From WVYX01 sp039592335 (lineage in GTDB: Bacteria; Gemmatimonadota; Gemmatimonadetes; Gemmatimonadales; GWC2-71-9), in the NCBI GenBank assembly GCA_039592335.1, contig JBDHBX010000003.1:124001-188000 (forward strand): a DNA stretch of 64,000 nt, read 5' to 3'. The notes beneath the pieces are model-generated. The model did no database searches. It saw nothing but the letters and a program-made list of their open reading frames with translations, and was not told the origin of the DNA. Positions 35,227-43,380 of the stretch are shown one piece after another. The first letter of the stretch is position 1. Every line of letters begins with the position of its first letter. The translations under genes were made by a program, and so were the position numbers.

Positions 35227-36915
35227 ATGCGCGGCGCCAGCACTGCCCTCGCGACCGCATTGCTCTTGGCCGTTCACAGCACCCCCGTGACCGCGCAGGT
35301 CGTCCAGGGACGCCTGACGGGAGCCGGGACGGAGCGACCAGTGCCGGGGGCCCTGGTAGGCCTCATCGACGGACCTGGCAGGCGGCACGGAGTCGAGCTC
35401 AGCGACGCCCATGGCCGATTCGTGCTCCGGGCGCCCCAGCCAGGCATCTACCGGCTGGAAGTACGACGCGTCGGGTATCAGACAGAGGTCTCACCGTCGC
35501 TCCATCTCTTCCAAGGCGACACGCTGCGCTACACCATGGACGTGGCCGCGGAGACGATCCAGCTGACGGCCGTCGTTGTGGAGGAAGAAAAGCGGTGCAG
35601 TCTCCTTCCCGAGCTCGGCCGCGAGACGGCCGCCACCTGGGAGGAGGCGCGCAAGGCCCTCGATATCACGGCGTGGACCGAGGCGCGTGCCGCACTGCGC
35701 TTCCACATGGTCCAGTGGGAACGAGAGCTCGACCCCGGGGACCTCGCGATCCGGTCGCAGCGGGAGTACGAGAACGTCAGCGTGGCTCGGCAGCCGTTTC
35801 GCTCCCTCCCCGCTGGGGAGCTGTCCGCAGGCGGCTACGTGCAGCCGGCGGGCACGAACCTGAGCTACTATGCTCCCGACGCCGAGGTGCTGCTCTCGGA
35901 CACGTTCCTCGAGGACCACTGCTTCCGCCTCGAGGCCGGGGACGAGGATCACGCGGAGTTGGTGGGGCTGTTCTTCGAGCCGGTGAGCGACCGTGAGCTC
36001 CCCGACGTCAGCGGCGTCCTGTGGCTGGACCGCGGCACGGCCGAGCTGCGTCACCTAGAGTTCCGCTACGCCAATCTCGACTACGACGTGTCGCCGCGAG
36101 CCGCGGGCGGCCACGTCGCGTTCGAGCGGCTGCGCACCGGTGCCTGGATCGTACGGCGCTGGTGGATTCGCATGCCGGTCATTCAGATCGAGCGCCGCCG
36201 CAGGAGCAGCATTGGCGGCGCGGGGACGCGCGACTTCTACTCCGTGGTCTCGATCCAGGAGGAAGGTGGCGAAGTGACCGCCACCTTCAGCCGGCGCGGG
36301 GAGCAGCTCGACGGCCAGCTCACCACGACCTTGCTCGGGGCCGTGTTCGACAGCACGGCGTGGCAGCCACTCGCGGGAGCCTCGATACGATTGCGCGGCA
36401 CCGATCTCGGCGCCCTTACCGATCGACGAGGGGCATTCCGCATCTACGACGTGCCCGAAGGTCGCTACGTGGTGGAGTTCACCCACCCCCAGCTCGAGGC
36501 CTGGAATCTCCCCCTCCCCTCCGAGGAAATCGTCCTCAGGAAGGGCTACGCTACGTCGGTGACCCTGTCGGTTCCCTCCGTCGCCGCCGTTGCCACAAGC
36601 CTGTGCCCGTCCCACCTCTATCGGTCCAGCGACGGCCTCGTCGTCGGGTTCGTGGCGGACAGCAGCAGCGGAGTCCACCTCCCCGACGCAACCGTGTTCT
36701 TCGAATGGACCCAGCCTGGCGCCCGGCCTGATGCGCCGCGGGCACACATGGAGGCGAAGACCGACGCGCAGGGGTCCTACCGGGCCTGCGGCCTCCCGCC
36801 CGACATCGCGATCACGGTGTGGGCCACGGTGCTCGACCGCTGGGCCGAGCCGGCGATCCTCCGATTGCAGCAGGGCGCGATCGCCCAGCAAGATCTGCTG
36901 GTGGACCTGCGGTAG
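35227..36915 (+). CDS. Secreted CarboxypepD_reg-like domain protein
   Basis: A 562-aa protein with signal peptide (LATALLLAVHSTPVTAQ). It has three carboxypeptidase-regulatory-like sandwiches: about residues 25-110 (VVQGRLTGAGTERPVPGALV), 375-450 (LLGAVFDSTAWQPLAGASI) and 475-562 (VVGFVADSSSGVHLPDATV). The segment between the first two (about 120-370) is of unknown fold. It contains strands such as VSGVLWLDRGTAELRHLEFRY that recall outer-membrane-lipoprotein-like surfaces. AAGGATA precedes the ATG. It runs divergently from the plug-only gene upstream and converges on the paralogue downstream at a palindromic terminator. Confidence 0.8.
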   Translation: MRGASTALATALLLAVHSTPVTAQVVQGRLTGAGTERPVPGALVGLIDGPGRRHGVELSDAHGRFVLRAPQPGIYRLEVRRVGYQTEVSPSLHLFQGDTLRYTMDVAAETIQLTAVVVEEEKRCSLLPELGRETAATWEEARKALDITAWTEARAALRFHMVQWERELDPGDLAIRSQREYENVSVARQPFRSLPAGELSAGGYVQPAGTNLSYYAPDAEVLLSDTFLEDHCFRLEAGDEDHAELVGLFFEPVSDRELPDVSGVLWLDRGTAELRHLEFRYANLDYDVSPRAAGGHVAFERLRTGAWIVRRWWIRMPVIQIERRRRSSIGGAGTRDFYSVVSIQEEGGEVTATFSRRGEQLDGQLTTTLLGAVFDSTAWQPLAGASIRLRGTDLGALTDRRGAFRIYDVPEGRYVVEFTHPQLEAWNLPLPSEEIVLRKGYATSVTLSVPSVAAVATSLCPSHLYRSSDGLVVGFVADSSSGVHLPDATVFFEWTQPGARPDAPRAHMEAKTDAQGSYRACGLPPDIAITVWATVLDRWAEPAILRLQQGAIAQQDLLVDLR

Positions 36916-36974
36916 CGTAGCGAACGGGTGCGCCACCTCACGCCGCATGGCGGAGGCTCACGTGCTGTGAAAAG

Positions 36975-37002
36975 AAACGGGCCGGTGATCACCGGCCCGT
37001 TT
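36975..37002. terminator. Perfect palindromic bidirectional terminator
   Basis: A 28-base perfect palindrome with arms AACGGGCCGGTGA-type, preceded by A residues and followed by T residues, lies between convergent stops at 36915 (+) and 37038 (-). It can form the same hairpin on both strands. Confidence 0.8.
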
Positions 37003-37037
37003 GGCTTGGGCACCTAGACGCCGCGCTGCCCGCTTGG

Positions 37038-38099
37038 CTAGCCCGTCCAGATCAGGATGGCGCCGCAGCCCGTCCCGAACAGCATCTCGCCGCCCCCGGT
37101 GCCCGCGCGGTTGAACTCAAGAGGGATCTCCGACGGCCCGCGGTAGACCTCGATGCCGAGGATCTCTTCGGGGTGCACCCAGGCATCCAGATCGAGATCC
37201 AGCACCACGTCGTCGATGCGGTGCCCGTCGAGGAAGATGACCGGGTTGGCACAGCGGCCTAGGCCGCGCGCGATCTGCACGCTCACCGCACCGAGGCGGC
37301 CACTTGGTCCGACCATTAAACCGGGCACCATCCGCAGAACGTCACTCAGGTACGTGGCGTTCATCGCCTCGACATCCTGCTTCGTGATGAAGTGGCCGAA
37401 GCCACCCCGCAGGCGCCGGTAGAACCCGGCGAGGCGCGGAGAGGCATACACGGTCCGCTCGCCCAGCACAACGACTTCGGGCAGCAGGATGGGGAGCGAC
37501 TGAAGGGTGAACTGCTCGAACGCCATCTCCGCCTCTGACTCCACCACCCAGAAGCGTAGCGACCGGTGGAGGTATCCAATGCGGCTGAACTCCAGCTCAT
37601 TCGCGCCCCAGAAGACCTCTGTGACACTCGCCCGGAAGGAGCCGTCCTCCCCGGTCTCGCCCAGGACACCCCCGTTCAGCCAGATGAGGACTCCGTCCAC
37701 CGGTTCCCCGGACTGCGCGTCGGCGATCGTGCCCCCAAGGGTCAGCTGCGGCGGCGGGGCCGGCTGGAGGGGAACAGCCCCGACGTCGATCTCTCCGTGC
37801 TGGGCCTCGGTGAGATCGAAGCCGAGCGTCTGGGGATGGAACCCGGGCTTCTGGAGGCTGAGTGTGTGGTGGCCTGCCGGGATCTGCTCGAGGCGGAACT
37901 GGCCCGTCGAGTCGGTGCGGCTCGCCGCCTCTAGGTCCAGAAGTCGCACCACCACGTCGGGGACCGGCTGGAGTACCGAATCCAGCACCGTGCCGCGGAG
38001 CGTCACGCCGAGCTGCTGCGCCTCGCTCCGATGTGGAGTCCCCACGACGACGGCAATCGCAAGCAGCAGGATCAATCCAGGCACGCCACGCATCACCAC
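37038..38099 (-). CDS. CarboxypepD_reg plus TonB-plug protein without barrel
   Basis: A 353-aa secreted protein. The signal peptide (LILLLAIAVVVGTPHRSEAQ) is followed by two regulatory-like sandwiches (LRGTVLDSVLQPVPDVVVRLLD, then LGGTIADAQSGEPVDGVLIW). A plug domain follows (GHFITKQDVEAMNATYLSDVLR, VPGLMVGPSG, ILGIEVYRGPSEIP), ending GCGAILIWTG. As in the paralogue at 34175-35041, no barrel follows. The ends of the two proteins are similar (PP/GCxAxxIWT), suggesting duplication. The first ATG (38099) or one two codons later could start translation. Confidence 0.82.
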   Translation of the reverse strand: MVMRGVPGLILLLAIAVVVGTPHRSEAQQLGVTLRGTVLDSVLQPVPDVVVRLLDLEAASRTDSTGQFRLEQIPAGHHTLSLQKPGFHPQTLGFDLTEAQHGEIDVGAVPLQPAPPPQLTLGGTIADAQSGEPVDGVLIWLNGGVLGETGEDGSFRASVTEVFWGANELEFSRIGYLHRSLRFWVVESEAEMAFEQFTLQSLPILLPEVVVLGERTVYASPRLAGFYRRLRGGFGHFITKQDVEAMNATYLSDVLRMVPGLMVGPSGRLGAVSVQIARGLGRCANPVIFLDGHRIDDVVLDLDLDAWVHPEEILGIEVYRGPSEIPLEFNRAGTGGGEMLFGTGCGAILIWTG

Positions 38100-38263
38100 A
38101 TCACCCCTTTCGCTCTCCTAGAACGGTGGCCGAGCGACCCTCCGGGGTCAAGCGCGCCCCCTGACACGCGACGGCTATAGCGGCTCCTGACAGTTTTCTG
38201 CAAGGCGAGCTCGGGCGACGGAAGACGTCAAGGCCAGCGCCTCGCGTCCATGTCTCGCGCCGC

Positions 38264-39826
38264 TCAGCTCACAGGCCGATCGAGACTGCGGTACTGCACC
38301 GCCTCGGCGACGTGCCGCGACTGGATGTCGCCGTCACCCTCTACGTCGGCGATGGTGCGGGCGATCTTGAGCACTCGGTGGTAGGCCCGAGCCGAGAGCT
38401 TGAGGCGCGCGATCGCGGTCCTGAGCAGGGCGTCGGCCCCCTGGCCGATGCGGCAGAGCCGCTTCAGGTGCTTGGGAGCCATGTGGGCGTTGGCGAACAG
38501 GCCCTCACTCGCCCCGAAGCGCTCGAGTTGGCGGAGGCGCGCCTGGTTCACCCGCTCCCGCACGGCCGCGCTGGACTCCCCGCTCCGCTCGCACGAGAGC
38601 TCCCGGTACGGCACCGCCGGGACCTCGATGTGAAGGTCGATGCGGTCGAGCAGTGGCCCGGAGACGCGCGACAGGTATCGCTCGACCAGAGGCAGGCCAC
38701 AGGTACAGGCGCGACTGGGATTGCCGAAATACCCGCAGGGACACGGGTTCATCGCGGCGGCGAGCATGAATCTGGCGGGATAGCAGAGCGAGGCGGCGGC
38801 ACGCGAGATGGTCACGAACCCGTCTTCCAGCGGCTGACGCAGCACCTCCAGCACGTTCCTGCGAAACTCGGGGAGCTCGTCGAGGAAGAGCACGCCACCG
38901 TTGGCGAGACTCACCTCACCGGGACGCGGGTGCGCACCTCCACCGATCATTCCCGCGTCGCTGATGGTGTGGTGCGGCGCCCGAAACGGCCGTAGCGTAA
39001 CAAGCGCGGCTCCGGGCGACAGCGATCCGGCTACGCTGTGGATCTTCGTGGTTTCCAGCGCCTCCTCGAGCGTCGCTTCCGGGAGAATCGTCGGCAGCCG
39101 GCGGGCGAGCATCGTCTTGCCGGAGCCAGGCGGGCCGATCATGAGCAGGTTGTGCGCCCCCGCTGCGGCGATCTCCAACGCGCGCTTGGCGTGCTCCTGG
39201 CCGCGCACCTCGGCGAGATCGGCCGCGTCATTCGACGCGCTCCCGAACAGCGACCCCCGTTCCACGGCGGCCCGCGGGAGCGGCTTCCCCTCCCGGAAGT
39301 ACGCTGCCACCTGCGCGAGCGCCTCGGCCCCCAGCACCTCGATGCCCTCCACCACGCCTGCCTCCGCCACGTTCGCCGCGGGCACGATGACGCCTCTCAG
39401 CCTCTGCGCCTTCGCGGCCAGCGCAATGGACAGGACGCCGCGCACCGGGCGCAACCCACCCTCGAGGGAGAGCTCACCTACGACGACGTACTCCCCGAGG
39501 GCGGGCGGCCCGCTCCGCTTCGCTCCACGGCCGTTGGGGTTGAGCTGCCCCGTGGCCGCGAGGATCCCCAGCGCGATAGGCAGATCGAACGCCGAGCCCT
39601 CCTTGCGTACGTCCGCCGGGGCCAAGTTGACGGTGATCCGCTTCAACGGGAATTCAAACTCCGAGTTCGCCACCGCCGCCCCGACGCGCTCCCGTCCCTC
39701 CTTCACCGCCCCATGCGGCAGCCCTACGGTCGTGAACGAGGGCAGACCTTTCGCGATGTCGGTCTCGACATCGACCAGATACGCGTCGATGCCGAGCACC
39801 GCGGCCGAACGCACGCGGGCGAGCAT
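38264..39826 (-). CDS. YifB family Mg-chelatase-like AAA+ ATPase
   Basis: A 520-aa protein. LARVRSAAVLGIDAYLVDVETDI begins the ChlI-like N-terminal domain with the Lon-like segment. The AAA+ core has Walker A GPPGSGKTML, Walker B GGVLFLDELPEF, and the family's cysteine cluster in MNPCPCGYFGNPSRACTCG. The C-terminal Mg-chelatase lid follows (QARLRQLERF). YifB/ComM proteins help integrate transformed DNA by branch migration in competent bacteria. No competence genes are adjacent. I chose the ATG at 39826; a longer frame to 39949 adds an unlikely proline/arginine-rich leader. Confidence 0.92.
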   Translation of the reverse strand: MLARVRSAAVLGIDAYLVDVETDIAKGLPSFTTVGLPHGAVKEGRERVGAAVANSEFEFPLKRITVNLAPADVRKEGSAFDLPIALGILAATGQLNPNGRGAKRSGPPALGEYVVVGELSLEGGLRPVRGVLSIALAAKAQRLRGVIVPAANVAEAGVVEGIEVLGAEALAQVAAYFREGKPLPRAAVERGSLFGSASNDAADLAEVRGQEHAKRALEIAAAGAHNLLMIGPPGSGKTMLARRLPTILPEATLEEALETTKIHSVAGSLSPGAALVTLRPFRAPHHTISDAGMIGGGAHPRPGEVSLANGGVLFLDELPEFRRNVLEVLRQPLEDGFVTISRAAASLCYPARFMLAAAMNPCPCGYFGNPSRACTCGLPLVERYLSRVSGPLLDRIDLHIEVPAVPYRELSCERSGESSAAVRERVNQARLRQLERFGASEGLFANAHMAPKHLKRLCRIGQGADALLRTAIARLKLSARAYHRVLKIARTIADVEGDGDIQSRHVAEAVQYRSLDRPVS

Positions 39827-39957
39827 GGGAATCCTCGGGGCCAGGGTGCCCCATGGTAGAGCGACATGCGGGAATGGCGGGATCGATGCGATGCGGGATG
39901 GGATCAGAAAACTGCGACAGCTCCGCTTACGCCGAAGCGGCAGGCTCACAACGCCAA

Positions 39958-39979
39958 GGGCCCCACATCGGTGGGGCCC
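39958..39979. terminator. Hairpin downstream of the SnoaL-like gene
   Basis: Stem GGGCCCCAC / GTGGGGCCC (9 perfect pairs) with the four-base loop ATCG. No U-run follows, so termination efficiency is uncertain. It lies between the SnoaL-like gene end and yifB. Confidence 0.4.
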
Positions 39980-40003
39980 AGCGGCTTCGCTTCGCTTCTA
40001 TTG

Positions 40004-40021
40004 GCCTGCCCGTCGGCAGGC
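40004..40021. terminator. Second hairpin after the STAS-sigma-SnoaL operon
   Basis: Stem GCCTGCC / GGCAGGC with loop CGTC, 19 bases past the SnoaL-like stop on the minus strand. It is not followed by a U-run; with the neighbouring hairpin it may end the operon transcript. Confidence 0.35.
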
Positions 40022-40040
40022 GGTGCGGCGACCTTCCCCG

Positions 40041-40409
40041 CTACATCCGATCCACGAACCGCTCACGTACGACCTTGCCGTCGCGCCAGTGGCGTGCCAC
40101 GACCTGCGTGCCCGCCCGATGTCCGGGGCGCGGACGCCGATTCACGATCCACTCGGAGACCGACGTGTCGCGGGCGGTCACGCTGCGTACCGGGAACGCC
40201 CCGAGGAAGGTCTCCACCCAGCCGAAGAACGCGAGCGCCCGTGCATAATCGGAGCCGGCGTGGCGACCGCGCAGCCCCCTCCTGGGCTGCATGGCGTCCT
40301 CGCTGTAGAACTCCTCGTACGCCTCGAGAAACCGGCCCGCGAGGAGCTTGGCATTCAGCTCCTCCTCGAGCCTGTGCACGTCGGCGGGCACGGTGCTCAG
40401 GAGATGCAT
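40041..40409 (-). CDS. SnoaL-like (NTF2-fold) protein
   Basis: A 122-aa protein of the NTF2/SnoaL fold: an N-terminal helix pair (VHRLEEELNAKLLAGRFLEAYEEFYSEDA) followed by strands, ending GKVVRERFVDRM. It starts four bases after the ECF sigma stop, in one operon. In ECF41-type sigma factors a SnoaL-like domain is fused to the sigma C-terminus and controls its activity. Here it is a separate protein beside a sigma gene, so a trans-acting regulatory role is conceivable. A small-molecule enzyme or stress protein is the alternative. Confidence 0.7.
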   Translation of the reverse strand: MHLLSTVPADVHRLEEELNAKLLAGRFLEAYEEFYSEDAMQPRRGLRGRHAGSDYARALAFFGWVETFLGAFPVRSVTARDTSVSEWIVNRRPRPGHRAGTQVVARHWRDGKVVRERFVDRM

Positions 40410-40413
40410 CGTC

Positions 40414-41007
40414 CTACGCCGCCTGGAGGCCGATGTCGGGCTTCACGTAGCCCATCTCGATCGCGTAGCCGAACAGCTTCTTCTGGAGGAACTGCCGCGC
40501 CCGGTGGATCCGTGACTTCACGGTGCCCAGCGGCGCCCCCGTCTCCCGAGCGATCACCGCGTAAGGCAGCCCGTCCATGTCGCTCATCAGGAGCGCCTGC
40601 TTGTACTCCGCCGGCAGCTCGTCCATGGCCTGAACGATCTCGTCGTCCACCAACCCATTGAAGAAGTCACGCTCCGGGTCAGGAGCGTCCCCCCGGTTCA
40701 GGATCATGAACGACTCCATGTCCTCCACGCTCATGCGGTCCACCTCGCGCTTGCGCCGGCGGTACTCGTTGATGAACGAGTTGCGGAGGATCGTGGCCAG
40801 CCACGCCCGTACGTTCGAGCCGGCATCGAAGCGGTGCCAGTTGCTGTGCGCCCGCAGCATCGTCTCCTGCACCAGGTCTTCGGCCATGGCGGGCTCACCG
40901 CTCAGGCGCAAGGCAAACCGGTAGAGGAACTCCGAGTGCGGCATCGCCAGGTCCTCGAAGATCGGCGGTGCGACCGCCATGGGAATCTCCGTGGCAACAG
41001 CGGTCAT
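40414..41007 (-). CDS. ECF-type RNA polymerase sigma factor
   Basis: A 197-aa extracytoplasmic-function sigma factor. Region 2 (EFLYRFALRLSGEPAMAEDLVQETMLRAHSNW) and region 4 (MDELPAEYKQALLMSDMDGLPYAVIARETGAPLGTVKSRIHRAR) are complete, resembling the SigE/SigR group normally paired with a zinc anti-sigma factor. No anti-sigma gene of that kind is adjacent. Instead the ATG overlaps the stop of a STAS gene (ATGA) and a SnoaL gene follows. The ATG at 41007 is favoured because it forms that overlap. Confidence 0.92.
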   Translation of the reverse strand: MTAVATEIPMAVAPPIFEDLAMPHSEFLYRFALRLSGEPAMAEDLVQETMLRAHSNWHRFDAGSNVRAWLATILRNSFINEYRRRKREVDRMSVEDMESFMILNRGDAPDPERDFFNGLVDDEIVQAMDELPAEYKQALLMSDMDGLPYAVIARETGAPLGTVKSRIHRARQFLQKKLFGYAIEMGYVKPDIGLQAA

Positions 41008-41273
41008 AACGGCTCCTTCTGTCCCAGGAGGGCGCCAAGAAAGGGTGCGGCGTGCACGACCTCGAACTGATCGCTCGGCAGCTCGCGGAGCATCGCGATG
41101 CCGTGCCGGTCGATCGCGGCCACGTCGGCGAAGTCGAGCTGCACCCGGCGCCCAACGTCGATCTGCTCGCGGCACTCCTGCTCGAGCAGGCTGACGGCGT
41201 CGCCTTGAATTCGCCCCTCCACCTTGAGAGTGATCTGCGGGGGCAGTTCGGCGAGTCGGGTAATGCGCAGCAC
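41004..41273 (-). CDS. STAS-domain protein, anti-sigma-antagonist-like
   Basis: An 89-aa single STAS domain (ITLKVEGRIQGDAVSLLEQECRE, VQLDFADVAAIDRHGIAMLREL). In SpoIIAA/RsbV-type antagonists the loop after the third strand reads D-S-S/T-G, with the Ser/Thr phosphorylated by an anti-sigma kinase. Here it reads IDRHG, so the phospho-acceptor is missing. No kinase gene is nearby. The protein may be constitutively active or regulated otherwise. The start is GTG with AAGGA seven bases upstream. It is the first gene behind the sigma-54 promoter at 41311-41326. Confidence 0.82.
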   Translation of the reverse strand: MLRITRLAELPPQITLKVEGRIQGDAVSLLEQECREQIDVGRRVQLDFADVAAIDRHGIAMLRELPSDQFEVVHAAPFLGALLGQKEPL

Positions 41274-41310
41274 GCTCCGGTCCTTGGCAGTGGGTTCGCT
41301 ACTCCTTTAT

Positions 41311-41326
41311 AGCAGACCACGTGCCA
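41311..41326 (-). promoter_or_regulatory. Sigma-54 promoter of the STAS-sigma-SnoaL operon
   Basis: Minus-strand sequence TGGCACGTGGTCTGCT. The -24 part TGGCACG matches the consensus fully and the -12 part CTGCT differs in one base from TTGCW; GG and GC are exactly 10 bases apart. Transcription should start near 41300, leaving a 27-base leader with a ribosome-binding site. Confidence 0.75.
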
Positions 41327-41389
41327 CACCGAGCCGGACGGTCACGATTCGTCTAAACAGTTGGAAAAGAAATACTTACAAGACATGAC

Positions 41390-41411
41390 GGCCGGGCAAT
41401 CGGACCCGGCC
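41390..41411. terminator. Hairpin downstream of the sigma-54 activator gene
   Basis: Stem GGCCGGG / CCCGGCC (7 pairs) with an eight-base loop, about 60 bases after the activator's stop on the minus strand. Not followed by a strong U-run; may be a weak terminator separating activator and target operon. Confidence 0.35.
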
Positions 41412-41427
41412 GCGAACACAGTACTTA

Positions 41428-41455
41428 CGATATTTCGTCAGGCGACGAAATATCG
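41428..41455. repeat. 12-bp perfect inverted repeat, candidate activator binding site
   Basis: CGATATTTCGTC, a four-base spacer AGGC, then GACGAAATATCG. It is centred about 141 bases upstream of the predicted sigma-54 transcription start and lies directly after the gene for a sigma-54 activator. This is the usual place for an upstream activating sequence. The A/T-rich arms stand out from the local GC-rich DNA. A TACTTAC heptamer occurs twice nearby (41373-41379 and 41422-41428). Confidence 0.65.
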
Positions 41456-41471
41456 GTGGCGCACCATCTCA

Positions 41472-43373
41472 TCAGGCGCCGCCGTTACGCACGATCCCCA
41501 GCTTCTTCATGCGCGCCTGGAGCGTCGTGGGCTTCATCCCCAGGATGCGGGCGGCGCCCTTGGGCCCGCTCACCCGCCAGCTGGTGTGCTCCAGCGCGCT
41601 CAGGATATGGCGCCGCTGCACCTCGTCCAGCGTCAGGAGCGCACCCTCGGCAGCCACCGGTCCCGACTCCCGCAGCCACTCGCCCAGCTCCAGCTCGGTC
41701 TCCGGGCTCACGATCACGGCGCGCTCGATCACGTTCTCGAGTTCCCGTACGTTGCCCGGCCACACATAGCTCTTGAGCGCGTTCATCGCCCGCTGCGGCA
41801 CGGTCTCGATTGTCTTCCCCATCCGCTTAGCGTACTTCTGCACGAAGTAGTTCACCAGGACCGGGATGTCGCCCTTGCGGTTCCTGAGGGCCGGCACAGG
41901 GATCGGGTACACCTTGAGCCGGAAGTACAGGTCGGAGCGGAAACGCTGCTCCTCCACGGCACGCTCGAGGTCCCGGTTGGTGGCCGCCATCACCCGCACG
42001 TCCACGGTGATCGACTTGCTGCCGCCCACGCGCTCGAACTCCCCGTCCTGCAGCACTCGCAACAGCTTCACCTGGAGCTCCGCCGGTAGGTCGCCGATCT
42101 CGTCGAGGAAGATGCTGCCACCGTCGGCCAACTCGAAGCGCCCCTCCCGGCGCCGCGTCGCGCCGGTGAAGGCACCCTTTTCGTGCCCGAACAGCTCGCT
42201 CTCGATGAGGCCCGCGGAGAGCGCCGCACAGTTCACCTTCACGAGGACGCTGTCCTTGCGAGTGCTCGCCCCGTGGATCGCGCGCGCGACCAGTTCCTTG
42301 CCGGTGCCGGTCTCGCCCGTGATGAGCACGGTGGAGTCGGTCGCCGCCACCCGCTCGATGTCCCGGAACAGCTTCTTGATGTTGGTCGAGGCACCCACGA
42401 TCTCCCCGAAGTTGTGCTCCATCTCGATCTCTTCCTGCAGGTACACCTTCTCGAGACTGAGCTTGCGGCGCTGCTCCTCGCCCTGAACCCGCTCGGAGAT
42501 GTCCCGGGCCAGGGCCAGCACCCGCTTCGTGCCCCCCTCCTCCAGCAGGCAGGTGCGCACCTCCACGGGGAATCGCGTGCCGTCCTTGCGGCGATGCAAG
42601 CCGGCGATCGTCGTGGGGCCGGACCGCTCGATCTCCTCCAGGTTGCGGCGCAGCCGCTCCGGCGAGAAACCCTCCCAGACGTCCCACACGCGCATCCTGC
42701 TCAACGCACCGCGGTGGTAGCCGCTGGAAACCACGGCGTGCTGGTTCACCTCCACGATGCGGCCGTTCTGCTCGATGACGTAGATCGCGTCGGCGGCCCG
42801 CTCGACCAGGCGGCGGAAGCGCTCTTCACTCTCGCGCAGCTTCGCCTCCGCCTCCTTGCGTTGGGTCACGTCGCGCACCCAGGCGATGACCCGCCGCTCG
42901 CCCTCCATGTCCACCGCCGAGGCGGAGATCTCGGCCGCCAGCTTGGTGTGGTCCTTGGTGACGCAGCTGAGCTCATCAGTCCAGCCCATGCCGTCGCGCA
43001 GCACCCGGCGGGTGAAGTCCTGGAGCTGGCCCACCTCGTCGGGATGGATGGCGGAGACCGGCAGCCTCATGAGCTCCTCGCGCGTGTACCCGAGCAGCTC
43101 ACAGGCCCGCGGATTGACGTCCAGGATCGCGCCACCCATTGGCTCGATGACGAACAGGGCGTCATGCGAGTGCTCGAAGAAGCTGCGCAGGCGCTCCTCG
43201 CTCTTGCGCAATGCTTCCTCGGCCCGCTGCAGCACCTGGCGCGCTTCGCGCGACGCCTCGAACTGCACCTCGAGAACCTCGAGCTCCGAAAGGAGCTGCT
43301 CTCGGCTCTTGCGTCCGACCTTGGCCGGCTCGTCCGCGCGGACGGTGAATTCGCCGGTGTCGCCTGGGCTCAT
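41472..43373 (-). CDS. PAS-domain sigma-54-dependent activator
   Basis: A 633-aa enhancer-binding protein. A coiled N-terminus (about 20-60) precedes two PAS domains (about 60-180, SFFEHSHDALFVIEPMGGAILDVN; and about 185-310, ERAADAIYVIEQNGRIVEVN). The AAA+ domain has Walker A GETGTGKE, an intact GAFTGA loop and GGSIFLDEIGDL. A Fis-type helix-turn-helix ends it (AARILGMKPTTLQARMKKLGI). There is no receiver domain, so the signal is likely a ligand or redox change sensed by PAS. I chose the ATG at 43373; ATG at 43400 would add nine residues. The STAS-sigma operon with a sigma-54 promoter lies directly downstream. Confidence 0.93.
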   Translation of the reverse strand: MSPGDTGEFTVRADEPAKVGRKSREQLLSELEVLEVQFEASREARQVLQRAEEALRKSEERLRSFFEHSHDALFVIEPMGGAILDVNPRACELLGYTREELMRLPVSAIHPDEVGQLQDFTRRVLRDGMGWTDELSCVTKDHTKLAAEISASAVDMEGERRVIAWVRDVTQRKEAEAKLRESEERFRRLVERAADAIYVIEQNGRIVEVNQHAVVSSGYHRGALSRMRVWDVWEGFSPERLRRNLEEIERSGPTTIAGLHRRKDGTRFPVEVRTCLLEEGGTKRVLALARDISERVQGEEQRRKLSLEKVYLQEEIEMEHNFGEIVGASTNIKKLFRDIERVAATDSTVLITGETGTGKELVARAIHGASTRKDSVLVKVNCAALSAGLIESELFGHEKGAFTGATRRREGRFELADGGSIFLDEIGDLPAELQVKLLRVLQDGEFERVGGSKSITVDVRVMAATNRDLERAVEEQRFRSDLYFRLKVYPIPVPALRNRKGDIPVLVNYFVQKYAKRMGKTIETVPQRAMNALKSYVWPGNVRELENVIERAVIVSPETELELGEWLRESGPVAAEGALLTLDEVQRRHILSALEHTSWRVSGPKGAARILGMKPTTLQARMKKLGIVRNGGA

Positions 43374-43380
43374 GGCTCGC

